From Sideroxydans sp. (GTDB lineage: Bacteria > Pseudomonadota > Gammaproteobacteria > Burkholderiales > Gallionellaceae): a stretch of 42,578 bases of DNA. Made by a program: the position numbers and the translations under genes. Under the pieces are notes generated by a model that saw only the letters and a program-made list of their open reading frames with translations, ran no database searches and was not told the DNA's origin. Positions 1 through 10,947 of the stretch are shown piece after piece; position 1 is the stretch's first letter, and each line of letters starts with the position of its first letter. The stretch lies in NCBI GenBank assembly GCA_029850585.1, contig JARCRQ010000087.1, positions 1 through 42,578 on the forward strand, in the 5' to 3' direction.

Positions 1-320
1 CTAATAAACTTATTCATTTTTGTTGGTAAACATAAAAAATTTATTTTAATCAAAAAGATAGTTTATTTTTATAAAGCTAAAATTAAAGCTTTTTAATTGT
101 TAGCAAGAGTTAATAACTAAACAAGCAATCAGTGTAATGGCTACTTACACACATTTTCACAGCATTTTATTAACAACAAATCTGATCCAGCTTAATTAGA
201 TTTATTTATTATGTTTTTCATCGTGTCCGAAAGTGCGATGTAGTTGTGGATAAGTTTCACTTATCTCTGTACAATAGTTAAGATAACTCATTCACGCAGC
301 GCGAAAATTTCAGTACAATT
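1..320. other. oriC: Probable chromosomal replication origin (oriC), partial
   Basis: This is the non-coding stretch directly upstream of dnaA. The first ~210 bases are extremely AT-rich, as expected for a duplex-unwinding region, and 197-210 resembles an AT-rich 13-mer. A perfect DnaA box lies at 245-253 (TGTGGATAA, reverse complement of TTATCCACA), and ATTTTCACA at 153-161 is one mismatch from TTWTNCACA. I see no other gene. The call rests on position and these boxes; the region may extend to the left of the window. No strong Shine-Dalgarno is seen before dnaA. Confidence 0.7.
245..253 (-). promoter_or_regulatory. Perfect consensus DnaA box
   Basis: TGTGGATAA on the plus strand is the exact reverse complement of the consensus TTATCCACA. 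It sits 68 bases before the dnaA start codon, where it could serve both in origin firing and in dnaA autoregulation. Confidence 0.8.
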
Positions 321-1667
321 ATGCAAGAACAAAAATTATGGCGAGCTTGTTTAGCTTGTTTTGAAAATCAACTTTCACCACAACAATTTAATACTTGGAT
401 TAAACCCCTGCACTTATCTCAAGAGCAAGGTAGCTTAATTCTGTCTGCACCTAACTCTTTTATCTTAAAACAAGTCCAAGCCCGCTTCTTAAGCGAAATT
501 CATAAAATTGCCAGTGAATTGTACAACCCTGTCCCTGAGATTACATTTAGAGTTAATGATGCGGAGCCTGAGACTGCCCGCGTGAGTCCGCCGATTGCGA
601 TGCCAGCAGTGCTAGCTAAGGCTAAGCCCGAGTCTAGTTACCGCAGTTACAGCAAACTTAATAGCAGTTTAAGTTTTGAAAATTTTGTAATCGGTAAAGC
701 TAATCAATTAGCTTTTGCGGCAGCCGAACAAGTTGCACACACGCCTGGCACATCTTATAACCCTATGTTTATTTATGGTGGGGTCGGTTTAGGTAAAACC
801 CATCTCGCACAAGCAATCGCTAATCAAATCAAAATTAATAAACCTGACGCGAAAATTTGCTATATGCATGCGGAACGTTATGTCAGTGACGTGGTGAAGG
901 CTTATCAAACCAATAAATTTGAAGAATTTAAGCAGTATTATCATTCTCTAGATGTTTTATTAATCGATGATATTCAATTTTTTGTTGGTAAAAACAAAAC
1001 TCAAGAAGAATTTTTTTACGCGTTTAATATTTTAATTGATAGTCATAAGCAAGTTATTTTAACCAGCGATACTTTCCCTAAAGAAATAACAGGCTTAGAC
1101 ACGCGTTTAATTTCACGGTTAGGTTGGGGATTAACGGTCGCAATTGAGCCGCCAGAGCTAGAAATGCGTGTAGCAATTTTGTTAAAAAAAGCCGAGCTAA
1201 ACGGTTATGTTTTAGAATCGAGCGTGGCTTTTTTTATCGCCAAACACATCAACTCCAATGTGCGTGAACTGGAAGGCGCGCTTAAGCGCGTAGAGGCGTT
1301 TGCTAGATTCCATAAACGTGATTTATCTATTGAAACCGCAAAGGAAGCTTTGAAAGATATAATCGTTGCACAAAATAGGCAGGTATCGATTGAAAATATT
1401 CAAAAAACAGTAGCTGAGTATTTCCATATTAAAGTGAATGATTTACTCTCAAAAAAACGCACTCGCAACATTGCACGACCAAGACAAATTGCCATGTCTT
1501 TAACACGTCAATTAACCTCACTAAGTTTGCCAGAAATAGGTTTATCTTTTGGTGGTAGAGACCATTCAACGGTTATACATGCTTGTAAAACGATAGAAAC
1601 ATTGAAGAATGCGGATAGTGTATTACATGCTGACTTTCAAATTATTTTACAAACATTACAGCGTTAA
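321..1667 (+). CDS. dnaA: Chromosomal replication initiator protein DnaA
   Basis: The 448-residue product is full length for the family. DnaA binds DnaA boxes at oriC, melts the adjacent AT-rich DNA and recruits the DnaB helicase. Domain I is at about residues 1-75. A short, variable domain II (about 80-112) is followed by the AAA+ module, with Walker A GGVGLGKTH at 153-161, Walker B ending LLIDD at 213-217, sensor I TSD at 248-250, the arginine-finger region near R265 and sensor II R315 in NVRELEGA. Domain IV ends with the DnaA-box-recognition signature GGRDHSTV at 411-418. The gene is AT-rich compared with later genes. It is followed by dnaN after 197 bases. Confidence 0.98.
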   Translation: MQEQKLWRACLACFENQLSPQQFNTWIKPLHLSQEQGSLILSAPNSFILKQVQARFLSEIHKIASELYNPVPEITFRVNDAEPETARVSPPIAMPAVLAKAKPESSYRSYSKLNSSLSFENFVIGKANQLAFAAAEQVAHTPGTSYNPMFIYGGVGLGKTHLAQAIANQIKINKPDAKICYMHAERYVSDVVKAYQTNKFEEFKQYYHSLDVLLIDDIQFFVGKNKTQEEFFYAFNILIDSHKQVILTSDTFPKEITGLDTRLISRLGWGLTVAIEPPELEMRVAILLKKAELNGYVLESSVAFFIAKHINSNVRELEGALKRVEAFARFHKRDLSIETAKEALKDIIVAQNRQVSIENIQKTVAEYFHIKVNDLLSKKRTRNIARPRQIAMSLTRQLTSLSLPEIGLSFGGRDHSTVIHACKTIETLKNADSVLHADFQIILQTLQR

Positions 1668-1728
1668 TTGATGAGTAAAGGTTGTTGTTGGATTGTTAAT
1701 AAAGTTAAATTTAGTTTTTAATTAATAA

Positions 1729-1824
1729 TTACTCACAATTACTAACAGTTAAAAAAGTTTCGACCTTGGTGTAAAAAAAGTAGTTATCTTACTGATAAAT
1801 TAGTTTTTTTATAAGTTACTCACA
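1729..1824 (+). promoter_or_regulatory. Repeated DnaA-box-like sites between dnaA and dnaN
   Basis: The nonamer TTACTCACA occurs twice, at 1729-1737 and 1816-1824, in the AT-rich 197-base gap between dnaA and dnaN. It differs from the degenerate DnaA-box pattern TTWTNCACA at one position. Identical variant nonamers in this gap could be weak DnaA sites, a second part of a bipartite origin, or control sites for dnaN. This is inference from pattern only. Confidence 0.4.
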
Positions 1825-1864
1825 GAAAATTTAATCATTATTAGTCTTATTAGGTATTTATATT

Positions 1865-2971
1865 ATGTTTATTAAAAACACTAGCAAACAAACCATACTT
1901 AAACCTTTGCAAATTATTATTGGTATCGTAGAAAAAAAACAAACCCTACCAATACTATCTAATGTCCTAATCGAAAAAGAAACAAATCAAATCCGCTTCA
2001 CTGCAACTGATTTAGAGATTCAAATTACTACCACTATTGCCACGGAAACCGCAAACGACGTTACTGAAGCTATCACGGTAGCTGGGAAAAAATTACAAGA
2101 AATTTTGCGCATTTTGCCTGATCAAAGTGAGATTTCTATTGAGCTTAAAGAAAGCAAAGCACAAATTAAAAGCAATAAAAGCCGTTTTAGTTTGCAAACG
2201 CTACCAGCGCAAGACTTTCCTAAGTTAAACAATCAACTTAATGGCGCAAATAAAATAAGCATGCCGCAAAAGCAGTTAAAAGCGTTGTTGCACTCAGTGC
2301 AATATGCAATGGCAATGCAAGACGTGCGTTATTACCTAAACGGTGTTCTACTGATTATCGAAGGCAATAAAATTAAAGCTGTTGCTACAGATGGTCATCG
2401 TTTAGCATTTAACGAATGTGAAATTGTTGGTAATTACGAAAAACAAGACATTATTTTGCCGCGCAAAGCGATTTCAGAACTATGTAAATTATTAGAAGAT
2501 TCTGATAACACGGTTGAAATTGAGTTTTCTAGCCAACAAGTCAAAGCTGATTTTTCTGGCATTACACTCATCTCTAAAGTAATAGAAGGTAAATTTCCTG
2601 ACTACGAACGCGTCATTCCGAAGTATTCCAACCACTTAATTTTAAGTCGCGTACCTATGCAGCAAGCTTTGCAACGCGCCGCAATTTTGTCGAATGAAAA
2701 ATTCCGTGGCGTACGTTTTGTATTGACCGAGCAAAAATTAACCATCATCAGTAGTAATAGCGAGCAAGAAGAAGCGCAAGAAGAAATTGAAACGGACTAC
2801 CACGGCGAGGCAATTGACATTGGTTTTAATGTCAATTATTTGATGGATGGCTTGAGTAATATCAGTTCTGAATCAGCAATTTTTTCGTTTGGCGACCCGA
2901 ACAGTTCAATTTTAATCACCAGTGATAAAACGCCCGAATATCGATATGTGGTTATGCCGATGCGTATTTAG
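1865..2971 (+). CDS. dnaN: DNA polymerase III subunit beta (sliding clamp)
   Basis: The 368-residue product matches the usual clamp length of about 366. It forms the dimeric ring that tethers Pol III and other DNA-binding enzymes to the template. Three similar clamp domains of about 120 residues can be followed. The family's N-terminal KPLQ...VEKKQTLPILSNVL block and the mid-protein ATDGHRLA motif are present. The C-terminal end MPMRI is the conserved tail that helps form the partner-binding pocket. The ATG at 1865 keeps the complete first domain. No strong Shine-Dalgarno is visible. gyrB follows directly, with no recF in between. Confidence 0.97.
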   Translation: MFIKNTSKQTILKPLQIIIGIVEKKQTLPILSNVLIEKETNQIRFTATDLEIQITTTIATETANDVTEAITVAGKKLQEILRILPDQSEISIELKESKAQIKSNKSRFSLQTLPAQDFPKLNNQLNGANKISMPQKQLKALLHSVQYAMAMQDVRYYLNGVLLIIEGNKIKAVATDGHRLAFNECEIVGNYEKQDIILPRKAISELCKLLEDSDNTVEIEFSSQQVKADFSGITLISKVIEGKFPDYERVIPKYSNHLILSRVPMQQALQRAAILSNEKFRGVRFVLTEQKLTIISSNSEQEEAQEEIETDYHGEAIDIGFNVNYLMDGLSNISSESAIFSFGDPNSSILITSDKTPEYRYVVMPMRI

Positions 2972-2974
2972 TAA

Positions 2975-5404
<2,430 letters not shown>

Positions 5405-5424
5405 CAAGCCATAAAAACCATGTA

Positions 5425-5450
5425 AAAGGCCGCGATTTTTCGTGGCCTTT
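5425..5450 (+). terminator. Intrinsic terminator after gyrB
   Basis: AAAGGCCGCG (5425-5434), loop ATTTTT, and CGTGGCCTTT (5441-5450) form a 10-bp stem with one G-T pair, ending in a T-rich run. It lies 20 bases after the gyrB stop and 33 bases before ycaO, so ycaO probably has its own promoter in this short gap. Confidence 0.8.
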
Positions 5451-5483
5451 ATTATTTGTAAACCAACTATATAAGTAAATCCT

Positions 5484-7193
5484 ATGAGCGAAACCTTTAT
5501 CCCCAGCAAAGATGCCTCGCTGGAATCCTCTATCTCTACCCTGCAAGCCAAGCTGCTGGCTTTAGATTTTCATATTGAAGAACGCTCTTGGCTCAATGAA
5601 ATCGAGGGCATTTGGTCGGTGCATATCAGCGATAGTGACTGCCCACGTTTGTTTAGTAATGGCAAAGGTGCGTCTGAAAAAGCCGCGCGCGCCAGTGCTT
5701 TAGGCGAGTTTTTTGAGCGACTCAGTACCAATTATTTCTGGACGCATTTTTATTTAGGCGAGCAACACGCCCAAGCTAAGTTTGTGCATTACCCAAATGA
5801 ACAATGGTTCGCCGTTAAAGGCGATGCGTGGCCTAAAGAATTACTCACGCCAGAACTGCAAAAGTTTTACAACCCAGACCAGGCGGTAGCCGCCAGTCAG
5901 TTAGTTGATTTGAACTCTGGCAATGCTGAGCGAGGTATTTGCGCCATTCCTTATCAACGTTTGCGCGACGCTAAAACCGTGTTGTTTCCCGTCAATGTGA
6001 TTGGCAATTTATATGTGAGCAACGGCATGTCAGCGGGTAACACTTTGATGGAGGCGCGCACCCAGGCTTTGGCGGAAATCTTTGAGCGCGACATCAAATT
6101 TCGCATTATTCGCGATGGGATTTGCTTGCCTGACGTGCCTGAAGCCGTTATCGCGCGCTACCCCAGAATTGCGGCAGGAATTAAGGGGTTGCGCGACGCG
6201 GGCTTTGGTATTTTGGTCAAAGACGCGTCCTTAGGTGGTAAATACCCTGTGATGAACGTCACCCTGCTGCATCCCGAAGATCAAGGTTGTTTCGCCAGTT
6301 TTGGTGCTCATCCGCGCTTTGAAGTCGCGTTGGAGCGTGCGCTCACTGAGTTATTGCAAGGTCGCGCAATGGGGGATTTGACGGGCTTTTCTGCCCCTGG
6401 CTTTGATAAAGAGGAAATCGCCGATGCGCAAAATTTAGTCATGCACTTTGTTGATTCAAGCGGCGTGATTAGCTGGGATTTTTTGCGTAATACGCCCGAC
6501 TATGAGTTTGTGGCTTGGAATTTTGCTGACACCACCGCCGCCGATTACCAATGGTGTTGTGATGCAATTCACGCCAGCGGACACGACATTTATGTCGCCG
6601 ACTTCACCCATTTAGGCGTTTACGCGTGCCGAATTTTTGTGCCAGGGATGTCGGAAATTTATCCGATAGAAGAGCTGCAATGGGAAAACAACAGCGTCGG
6701 CAATCAAGTCCGCCCTGCCCTGCTGCGCCTACCCGAATTGTCCGAGGACGAGTGCGGTGACTTGCTGGAATTGATTATCGAGCTCGACTTGCCCGACGAA
6801 TTACAAATCACCACTTTGATTGGTTTGGCGGCGGATGCGGGTACACCGTGGGTTGCGTTACGCGTGGGCGAACTCAAAACTTTGTTAGGGTTGGCTGTCC
6901 AAGACGACCAAACCATCTTGGAAGGCTGTGTGTGGATTGCGCAATTCGGGCAGCTCAGTGCACAACGCGCCCGCGTATATCGCTGCATAGCTGATTTAAT
7001 CGAGCTGGGCAAGGTATCAGCCTACGATGCGGGTCTAAAGCTGCTCTACGGGGCTGAAACGCTCGCTCAAGCGCACGCCTTAGTTGAGCGCGAGCAACGC
7101 TTTTTTGGTTTAGGAATGTTGGGCGCAAATATGCACGGCAGCCAAATGCATCAAAAACTACTGCAAGCGTATGCGAAGGTGTGGAAAGTTTGA
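5484..7193 (+). CDS. ycaO: YcaO cyclodehydratase-family protein (ribosomal S12 methylthiotransferase accessory protein)
   Basis: The 569-residue product is close along its length to E. coli YcaO (about 586 residues), beginning with the same SxTFIPxKDAxLE opening. Shared blocks include NGKGAS.KAA.ASALGEFFERLSTNYF (residues about 60-85), GNLYVSNGMSAGNT (about 175-190), the GAHPRF..ALERALTELLQGR block (about 273-295) and FVDSSGVISWD (about 315-325). YcaO domains use ATP to activate amide backbones. In E. coli this member has been linked to RimO-dependent methylthiolation of ribosomal protein S12. A C-terminal helical repeat region of roughly 160 residues follows the YcaO core, as in E. coli. No peptide-precursor gene is nearby, so a role in RiPP synthesis is unlikely. 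Confidence 0.93.
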   Translation: MSETFIPSKDASLESSISTLQAKLLALDFHIEERSWLNEIEGIWSVHISDSDCPRLFSNGKGASEKAARASALGEFFERLSTNYFWTHFYLGEQHAQAKFVHYPNEQWFAVKGDAWPKELLTPELQKFYNPDQAVAASQLVDLNSGNAERGICAIPYQRLRDAKTVLFPVNVIGNLYVSNGMSAGNTLMEARTQALAEIFERDIKFRIIRDGICLPDVPEAVIARYPRIAAGIKGLRDAGFGILVKDASLGGKYPVMNVTLLHPEDQGCFASFGAHPRFEVALERALTELLQGRAMGDLTGFSAPGFDKEEIADAQNLVMHFVDSSGVISWDFLRNTPDYEFVAWNFADTTAADYQWCCDAIHASGHDIYVADFTHLGVYACRIFVPGMSEIYPIEELQWENNSVGNQVRPALLRLPELSEDECGDLLELIIELDLPDELQITTLIGLAADAGTPWVALRVGELKTLLGLAVQDDQTILEGCVWIAQFGQLSAQRARVYRCIADLIELGKVSAYDAGLKLLYGAETLAQAHALVEREQRFFGLGMLGANMHGSQMHQKLLQAYAKVWKV

Positions 7194-7319
7194 GATAGCT
7201 CGGTGTTTGTTTAGGCACAGTCATCGCGCGATAAATCATGCTGCCACCGTGTGCAGCGCAATAAACGGGTTATGAGCCGCCCTTTAGAGGGGGGCGATTT
7301 ATTGCCACGTTTACAACTT

Positions 7320-7352
7320 AAAGCCCCGTGTAGGCTAGCTGCACGGGGCTTT
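7320..7352 (+). terminator. Hairpin terminator between ycaO and glnA (first of two)
   Basis: AAAGCCCCGTG (7320-7330) pairs perfectly over 11 bp with CACGGGGCTTT (7342-7352). It is placed to end ycaO transcription; the A/T flanks would allow some activity in both directions. The 126 bases between the ycaO stop and this stem hold nothing recognisable. Confidence 0.7.
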
Positions 7353-7366
7353 GCTATTTGGCAAAC

Positions 7367-7400
7367 AAAAGGGCGTGCAACTGAAGTTGCACGCCCTTTT
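7367..7400 (-). terminator. Hairpin terminator after glnA (second of two)
   Basis: AAAAGGGCGTGCAAC (7367-7381) pairs perfectly over 15 bp with GTTGCACGCCCTTTT (7386-7400), with a four-base TGAA loop. It lies 34 bases beyond the glnA stop on the minus strand and is followed there by a T-rich run, so it most likely ends glnA. It is symmetric enough to work both ways. Confidence 0.8.
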
Positions 7401-7433
7401 ATTGAAGCGGGATGTTCTCCGCTGTGCTGCTAA

Positions 7434-8849
7434 TTACAAGCTGTAGTACATGTCGAACTCAACAGGGTGAGTCGTCATGCGCAAGCGTGTCACTTCTTCC
7501 ATTTTCAACGTGATGTACGCGTCGATAAAGTCGTTCGAGAACACACCGCCACGGGTCAAGAATTCACGATCTTTGTCCAACGCGTTCAATGCTTCATCGA
7601 GTGAAGAACAAACGGTAGGGATTTTTGCGTCTTCTTCTGGAGGCAAGTCGTACAAGTTTTTATCCGCTGGATCGCCAGGGTGAATCTTGTTTTGAATACC
7701 ATCCAAGCCCGCCATCATCAATGCCGCAAAGCACAAGTATGGGTTAGACGATGGATCAGGGAAGCGTGTTTCGATACGACGTGCTTTGTCGCTAGCAACG
7801 TGAGGAATACGAATCGAAGCTGAACGATTTTTAGCTGAGTAAGCCAATTTTGTAGGTGCTTCGTAATGCGGCACCAGACGTTTGTACGAGTTCGTACCAG
7901 GATTGGTAATCGCGTTCAAAGCCTTAGCGTGTTTGATGATACCGCCGATGTAGTACAGAGCCATTTCTGACAAGCCTGCATAGCCATTACCCGCGAACAT
8001 GTTTTTGCCATCTTTCCAGATAGATTGATGCACGTGCATACCTGAACCGTTGTCGCCAACGATAGGTTTAGGCATGAAAGTCGCTGTTTTGCCGTATTGA
8101 TGCGCGATGTTAAACACGACATATTTCAGGGCTTGGGTTTGATCAGCGCGACGTACTAAGGTGTTGAACTTCGTACCAATTTCGCATTGACCGGCATTCG
8201 CCACTTCGTGGTGATGCACTTCCACTTCAATGCCAATTTCTTCCAACGCCATACACATTGCAGCGCGGATGTCGTTCAAGCTATCGACCGGAGGAACTGG
8301 GAAATAACCGCCTTTGACTGTTGGGCGATGACCCGTGTTGCCGCCATCAAATTTGTCGCCTGTTGACCAAGCCGCCTCTTCAGAATTGATTTTGCTAGAA
8401 CAGCCCGACATGTCGATGTTCCATTGCACAGAATCAAAGATGAAGAATTCTGGTTCTGGGCCGAAATAAGCGGTGTCACCAATGCCGGTCGAACCTAAAT
8501 ACGCTTCAGCGCGTTTAGCAATCGAACGTGGGTCGCGGTCGTAACCTTTACCATCGGTAGGATCAACCACGTCGCAGCTGATAACCATGGTGATTTCGTC
8601 CATAAATGGGTCGATATAAGCCGTGTCTGGCTGAGGCATCAACAACATGTCAGAGGCTTGAATGCCTTTCCAACCAGCGATAGAAGAACCGTCAAACGCG
8701 TGACCGTCTTCAAATTTGTCCATGAATACATACTTAGCTGGAACGCCTACATGGTGTTCTTTACCGCGTGTATCGGTAAAACGAAAATCGACAAACTTAA
8801 CGTCGCGATCTTTAATCATTTGCAATACATCTTTAGCTGTCATCGCCAT
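7434..8849 (-). CDS. glnA: Glutamine synthetase type I (GS beta)
   Basis: The 471-residue product makes glutamine from glutamate, ammonia and ATP as a dodecamer. It aligns along its whole length with E. coli Gln[12 protein letters not shown] is the N-terminal signature; [17 protein letters not shown] and [16 protein letters not shown] carry the metal- and substrate-binding residues. NLYDLPPEE contains Y400, the expected adenylylation site of the regulated beta subtype. I chose the ATG at 8849 because AGGAG (8856-8860) is 6 bases upstream; the in-frame GTG at 8852 is too close. A sigma-54 promoter and NtrC-like sites lie upstream, fitting nitrogen control. Confidence 0.98.
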   Translation of the reverse strand: MAMTAKDVLQMIKDRDVKFVDFRFTDTRGKEHHVGVPAKYVFMDKFEDGHAFDGSSIAGWKGIQASDMLLMPQPDTAYIDPFMDEITMVISCDVVDPTDGKGYDRDPRSIAKRAEAYLGSTGIGDTAYFGPEPEFFIFDSVQWNIDMSGCSSKINSEEAAWSTGDKFDGGNTGHRPTVKGGYFPVPPVDSLNDIRAAMCMALEEIGIEVEVHHHEVANAGQCEIGTKFNTLVRRADQTQALKYVVFNIAHQYGKTATFMPKPIVGDNGSGMHVHQSIWKDGKNMFAGNGYAGLSEMALYYIGGIIKHAKALNAITNPGTNSYKRLVPHYEAPTKLAYSAKNRSASIRIPHVASDKARRIETRFPDPSSNPYLCFAALMMAGLDGIQNKIHPGDPADKNLYDLPPEEDAKIPTVCSSLDEALNALDKDREFLTRGGVFSNDFIDAYITLKMEEVTRLRMTTHPVEFDMYYSL

Positions 8850-8909
8850 CACACTCTCCTAAGAAAAAAATCGTCATCAATACAAATGGGTAAAACTGGG
8901 CGGTACATC

Positions 8910-8926
8910 AGCAGCTTCTATGCCAG
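8910..8926 (-). promoter_or_regulatory. Sigma-54 (RpoN) promoter of glnA
   Basis: The minus strand reads CTGGCATAGAAGCTGCT from 8926 to 8910. It has the GG and GC doublets spaced exactly 12 bases apart, as in the consensus YTGGCACGRNNNTTGCW, with three mismatches elsewhere. It predicts a start near 8900 and a leader of about 50 bases. It fits the known sigma-54 control of glnA in proteobacteria. Confidence 0.7.
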
Positions 8927-8987
8927 TTCCGCCATGCTAGCAATCGCGCATTTTGCCATAAGCCCGCCTGTCCGCGTAGCAAAAAAT

Positions 8988-9036
8988 TGCACTAAAACAA
9001 GGCGCGCAGAATTTTTCCGCACTATTTTTGGGCGCA
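8988..9036. promoter_or_regulatory. Paired NtrC-like enhancer sites upstream of glnA
   Basis: TGCACT-N7-GGCGCG at 8988-9006 and CGCACT-N7-GGCGCA at 9018-9036 are two copies of one pattern, 30 bases (about three helical turns) apart. They are centred roughly 97 and 127 bases upstream of the predicted glnA start. The GCAC half-sites match the NtrC consensus, but the spacing to the right half-site is about 2 bases longer than the classic TGCACC-N5-GGTGCA. The distal site overlaps the 3' end of the neighbouring CDF gene. Confidence 0.45.
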
Positions 9037-10206
9037 GCACTGTGCCACCACGATATGGCGAAACACGCGATGAGATGCGGTAATCTGGTCGCATAACCGT
9101 TGCAAGGCGGGCGCATCAGCGAAATTAGCGGCTAAATAAATTTCGGCATCTATACGCCCGTCCAAATAATGAAACACCAGTCGTTGCTGCAATAGTTCAG
9201 GCATGGCTAACGCCTCGGCGAGCTGTTGCTGCAAGGCTTCGCGATTGGGCAAATGTACGTTGGGCTTGGCTTGCATGTCATCTTCGGGATCGATATGCAC
9301 CATCACATCCAACACATGATGCGCATCTAACACCGCGTTGCGCGCGGCTTCGGCGATGTAATGCCCCTCCGACACGCTGACCTTGGGATCAACAATAATG
9401 TGCGCATCGACCAGCGCGTTGTCCGCCATTTTGCGCGTGCGTAAATCATGCAAACTGCGCACGCCAGGGGTGGCGAGCAAGGTGGCGCGAATTGCCGCGA
9501 CCTCTTCTTCGTTCAGCCCGGTATCGACCAATTCTTGCAACGCTTCGTAAGCCAGCTTCGCGCCCATGTGCGCAATCATCACGCCCACCACGGCTGCCGC
9601 GACTAAATCCAGAAAAGTGTAGCCCAACAAATTGCCTGTAATCCCGACCACCACCACCAGCGACGAAGCGGCATCGGAGCGTGCGTGCCAAGCATTCGCT
9701 ACCAGCATTTGCGAGCGCACCCGTTTCGCCACCGCCAGCATGTAACGGAACATGCCCTCTTTGGCGCACAGCGCGATGATGGCGATGCCTAAACCTATCG
9801 GGCTGACCGCCAACACTGCTTGTGGATGTTGCAAACGTAACGCGGCAGCGACTAACAAGCCTGCCCCTAAGCCTGCTAGCAACACGCCTAAAATTAACGT
9901 CGCCGCCGTTTCGATACGCGCATGTCCGTACGGATGATTGGCATCGGCGTGGCGATTGCCGTGGCGATTGGCGAACAACACCAAAAAATCCGATAACAAA
10001 TCTGCGAGTGAATGTAAGCCGTCCGCCATCAAGGCTTGCGAATGCGCAACAAAGCCCCCCAAAATCTGTAAAAAAGTCAGCACTAAATTGATGCTAATAC
10101 TGACCCAAGTGGATTTTTGCGCAGCGGCGTAACGCTCAGGATGGGCGGGCTCAAACACCTCGTGATGCGCGTGTCCGTGATGATGGGCGTGACTATGATT
10201 TTTCAT
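9022..10206 (-). CDS. Cation diffusion facilitator (CDF) family divalent metal exporter
   Basis: The product is 394 residues when started at the ATG at 10206. Six membrane segments are expected in about residues 32-220. CDF proteins exchange cytoplasmic divalent metal (Zn, Fe, Mn, Co, Cd) for protons. The metal site is visible as H65-x3-D69 in segment 2 (ADGLHSLADLLSD) and H174-x3-D178 in segment 5. A His-rich N terminus (residues 3-15) may act as a metal collector. The cytoplasmic CDF fold follows, then an extra C-terminal stretch of roughly 80 residues. A longer in-frame start at 10248 is possible, but it adds residues without family match. Metal specificity cannot be read from sequence. 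The 3' end overlaps glnA control sites; the gene diverges from the rhodanese. Confidence 0.88.
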   Translation of the reverse strand: MKNHSHAHHHGHAHHEVFEPAHPERYAAAQKSTWVSISINLVLTFLQILGGFVAHSQALMADGLHSLADLLSDFLVLFANRHGNRHADANHPYGHARIETAATLILGVLLAGLGAGLLVAAALRLQHPQAVLAVSPIGLGIAIIALCAKEGMFRYMLAVAKRVRSQMLVANAWHARSDAASSLVVVVGITGNLLGYTFLDLVAAAVVGVMIAHMGAKLAYEALQELVDTGLNEEEVAAIRATLLATPGVRSLHDLRTRKMADNALVDAHIIVDPKVSVSEGHYIAEAARNAVLDAHHVLDVMVHIDPEDDMQAKPNVHLPNREALQQQLAEALAMPELLQQRLVFHYLDGRIDAEIYLAANFADAPALQRLCDQITASHRVFRHIVVAQCCAQK

Positions 10207-10289
10207 AAAAAATGGGCTAGTATGCAAAACAGCCGCGCAGCATATCATCTGCGCATGACCGATTAAAGAAACCTAAAGAGAGGCTCACC

Positions 10290-10742
10290 ATGACCACTAT
10301 TTCTGCCACCTTAGCCACCGCCCAAGCGCGCGCCAAACAAGCCAATCTACCCTACCAAGGCGCACTCACGCCCGCTGAAGCCGCCTACCTTTTGCAAGCC
10401 GCACCAGGCACAAAATTGGTCGATGTGCGCACTCGTGCCGAACTTGATTGGGTGGGGCGCATTGCAGGCGCAGTTGAGATTGAATGGCTGACTTATCCGA
10501 GCATGAAAGCCAATGAGCACTTCTTAACCCACTTGCAACAGCAAGTCGAAACAGAAGCCTTGGTGCTGTTTATTTGTCGCAGCGGCGGACGTTCACATGC
10601 CGCCGCCACGGCTGCCAGCCAAGCGGGCTACACCACCTGCTATAACGTCTTAGAAGGGTTTGAAGGCGATGTCGATGCCCACAAACAGCGCAACAAAACC
10701 AGCGGCTGGCGCGCCGCAAGATTGCCTTGGCAACAAAGCTAG
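10290..10742 (+). CDS. Rhodanese-like sulfurtransferase
   Basis: The 150-residue product is a single rhodanese domain without signal peptide. The CH2A-like LVDVRTRAELDWVGRIAGAV block is at about residues 43-62. The active-site loop C96-RSGGRS is complete, so persulfide chemistry is possible. Such single-domain cytoplasmic rhodaneses move sulfane sulfur between carriers; the substrate is unknown. AGAGAGG (10277-10283) precedes the ATG by 6 bases. A 12-kDa-type homologue cannot be distinguished from other small rhodaneses here. Confidence 0.88.
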   Translation: MTTISATLATAQARAKQANLPYQGALTPAEAAYLLQAAPGTKLVDVRTRAELDWVGRIAGAVEIEWLTYPSMKANEHFLTHLQQQVETEALVLFICRSGGRSHAAATAASQAGYTTCYNVLEGFEGDVDAHKQRNKTSGWRAARLPWQQS

Positions 10743-10922
10743 CATAGATGTAAAGCAACGAGAACCAAAGAGAAAGTAAAAATTTTTGCGACGGACTGGC
10801 GGCGGAATTACAATCACGACGGATTCAATATGGCACTCGGCGGCATCACCCCGAAACAGAGGTTAAGCGTAGCGTCATCTGACCAACAAGCGAATAAAAA
10901 CAAGTCGGATAACGAGATGTAA
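10743..10922 (+). pseudogene. C-terminal remnant of an IS3-like (rve/DDE) transposase
   Basis: Just after the rhodanese stop, the frame is open to a TAA at 10920-10922. It reads ...FATDWRRNYNHDGFNMALGG followed by ITPKQRLSVASS. The WRRxYNxxxxxxALGGxTPxQRL pattern is the typical C-terminal end of IS3-family and related integrase-core transposases. The catalytic DDE region and the upstream orfA are absent, and no terminal repeats are evident, so this is a decayed fragment. It marks the left edge of an accessory island that runs to about 13.4 kb. Recognition is by motif memory, not by alignment. Confidence 0.7.
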
Positions 10923-10947
10923 CTACTAATTTGACCTACGCAGCTTG

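Noticed and set aside
5484-7193. RiPP (azole peptide) biosynthesis by the YcaO protein
   Set aside because: It is full-length and co-linear with E. coli YcaO, and no precursor peptide, dehydrogenase or transporter gene is adjacent.
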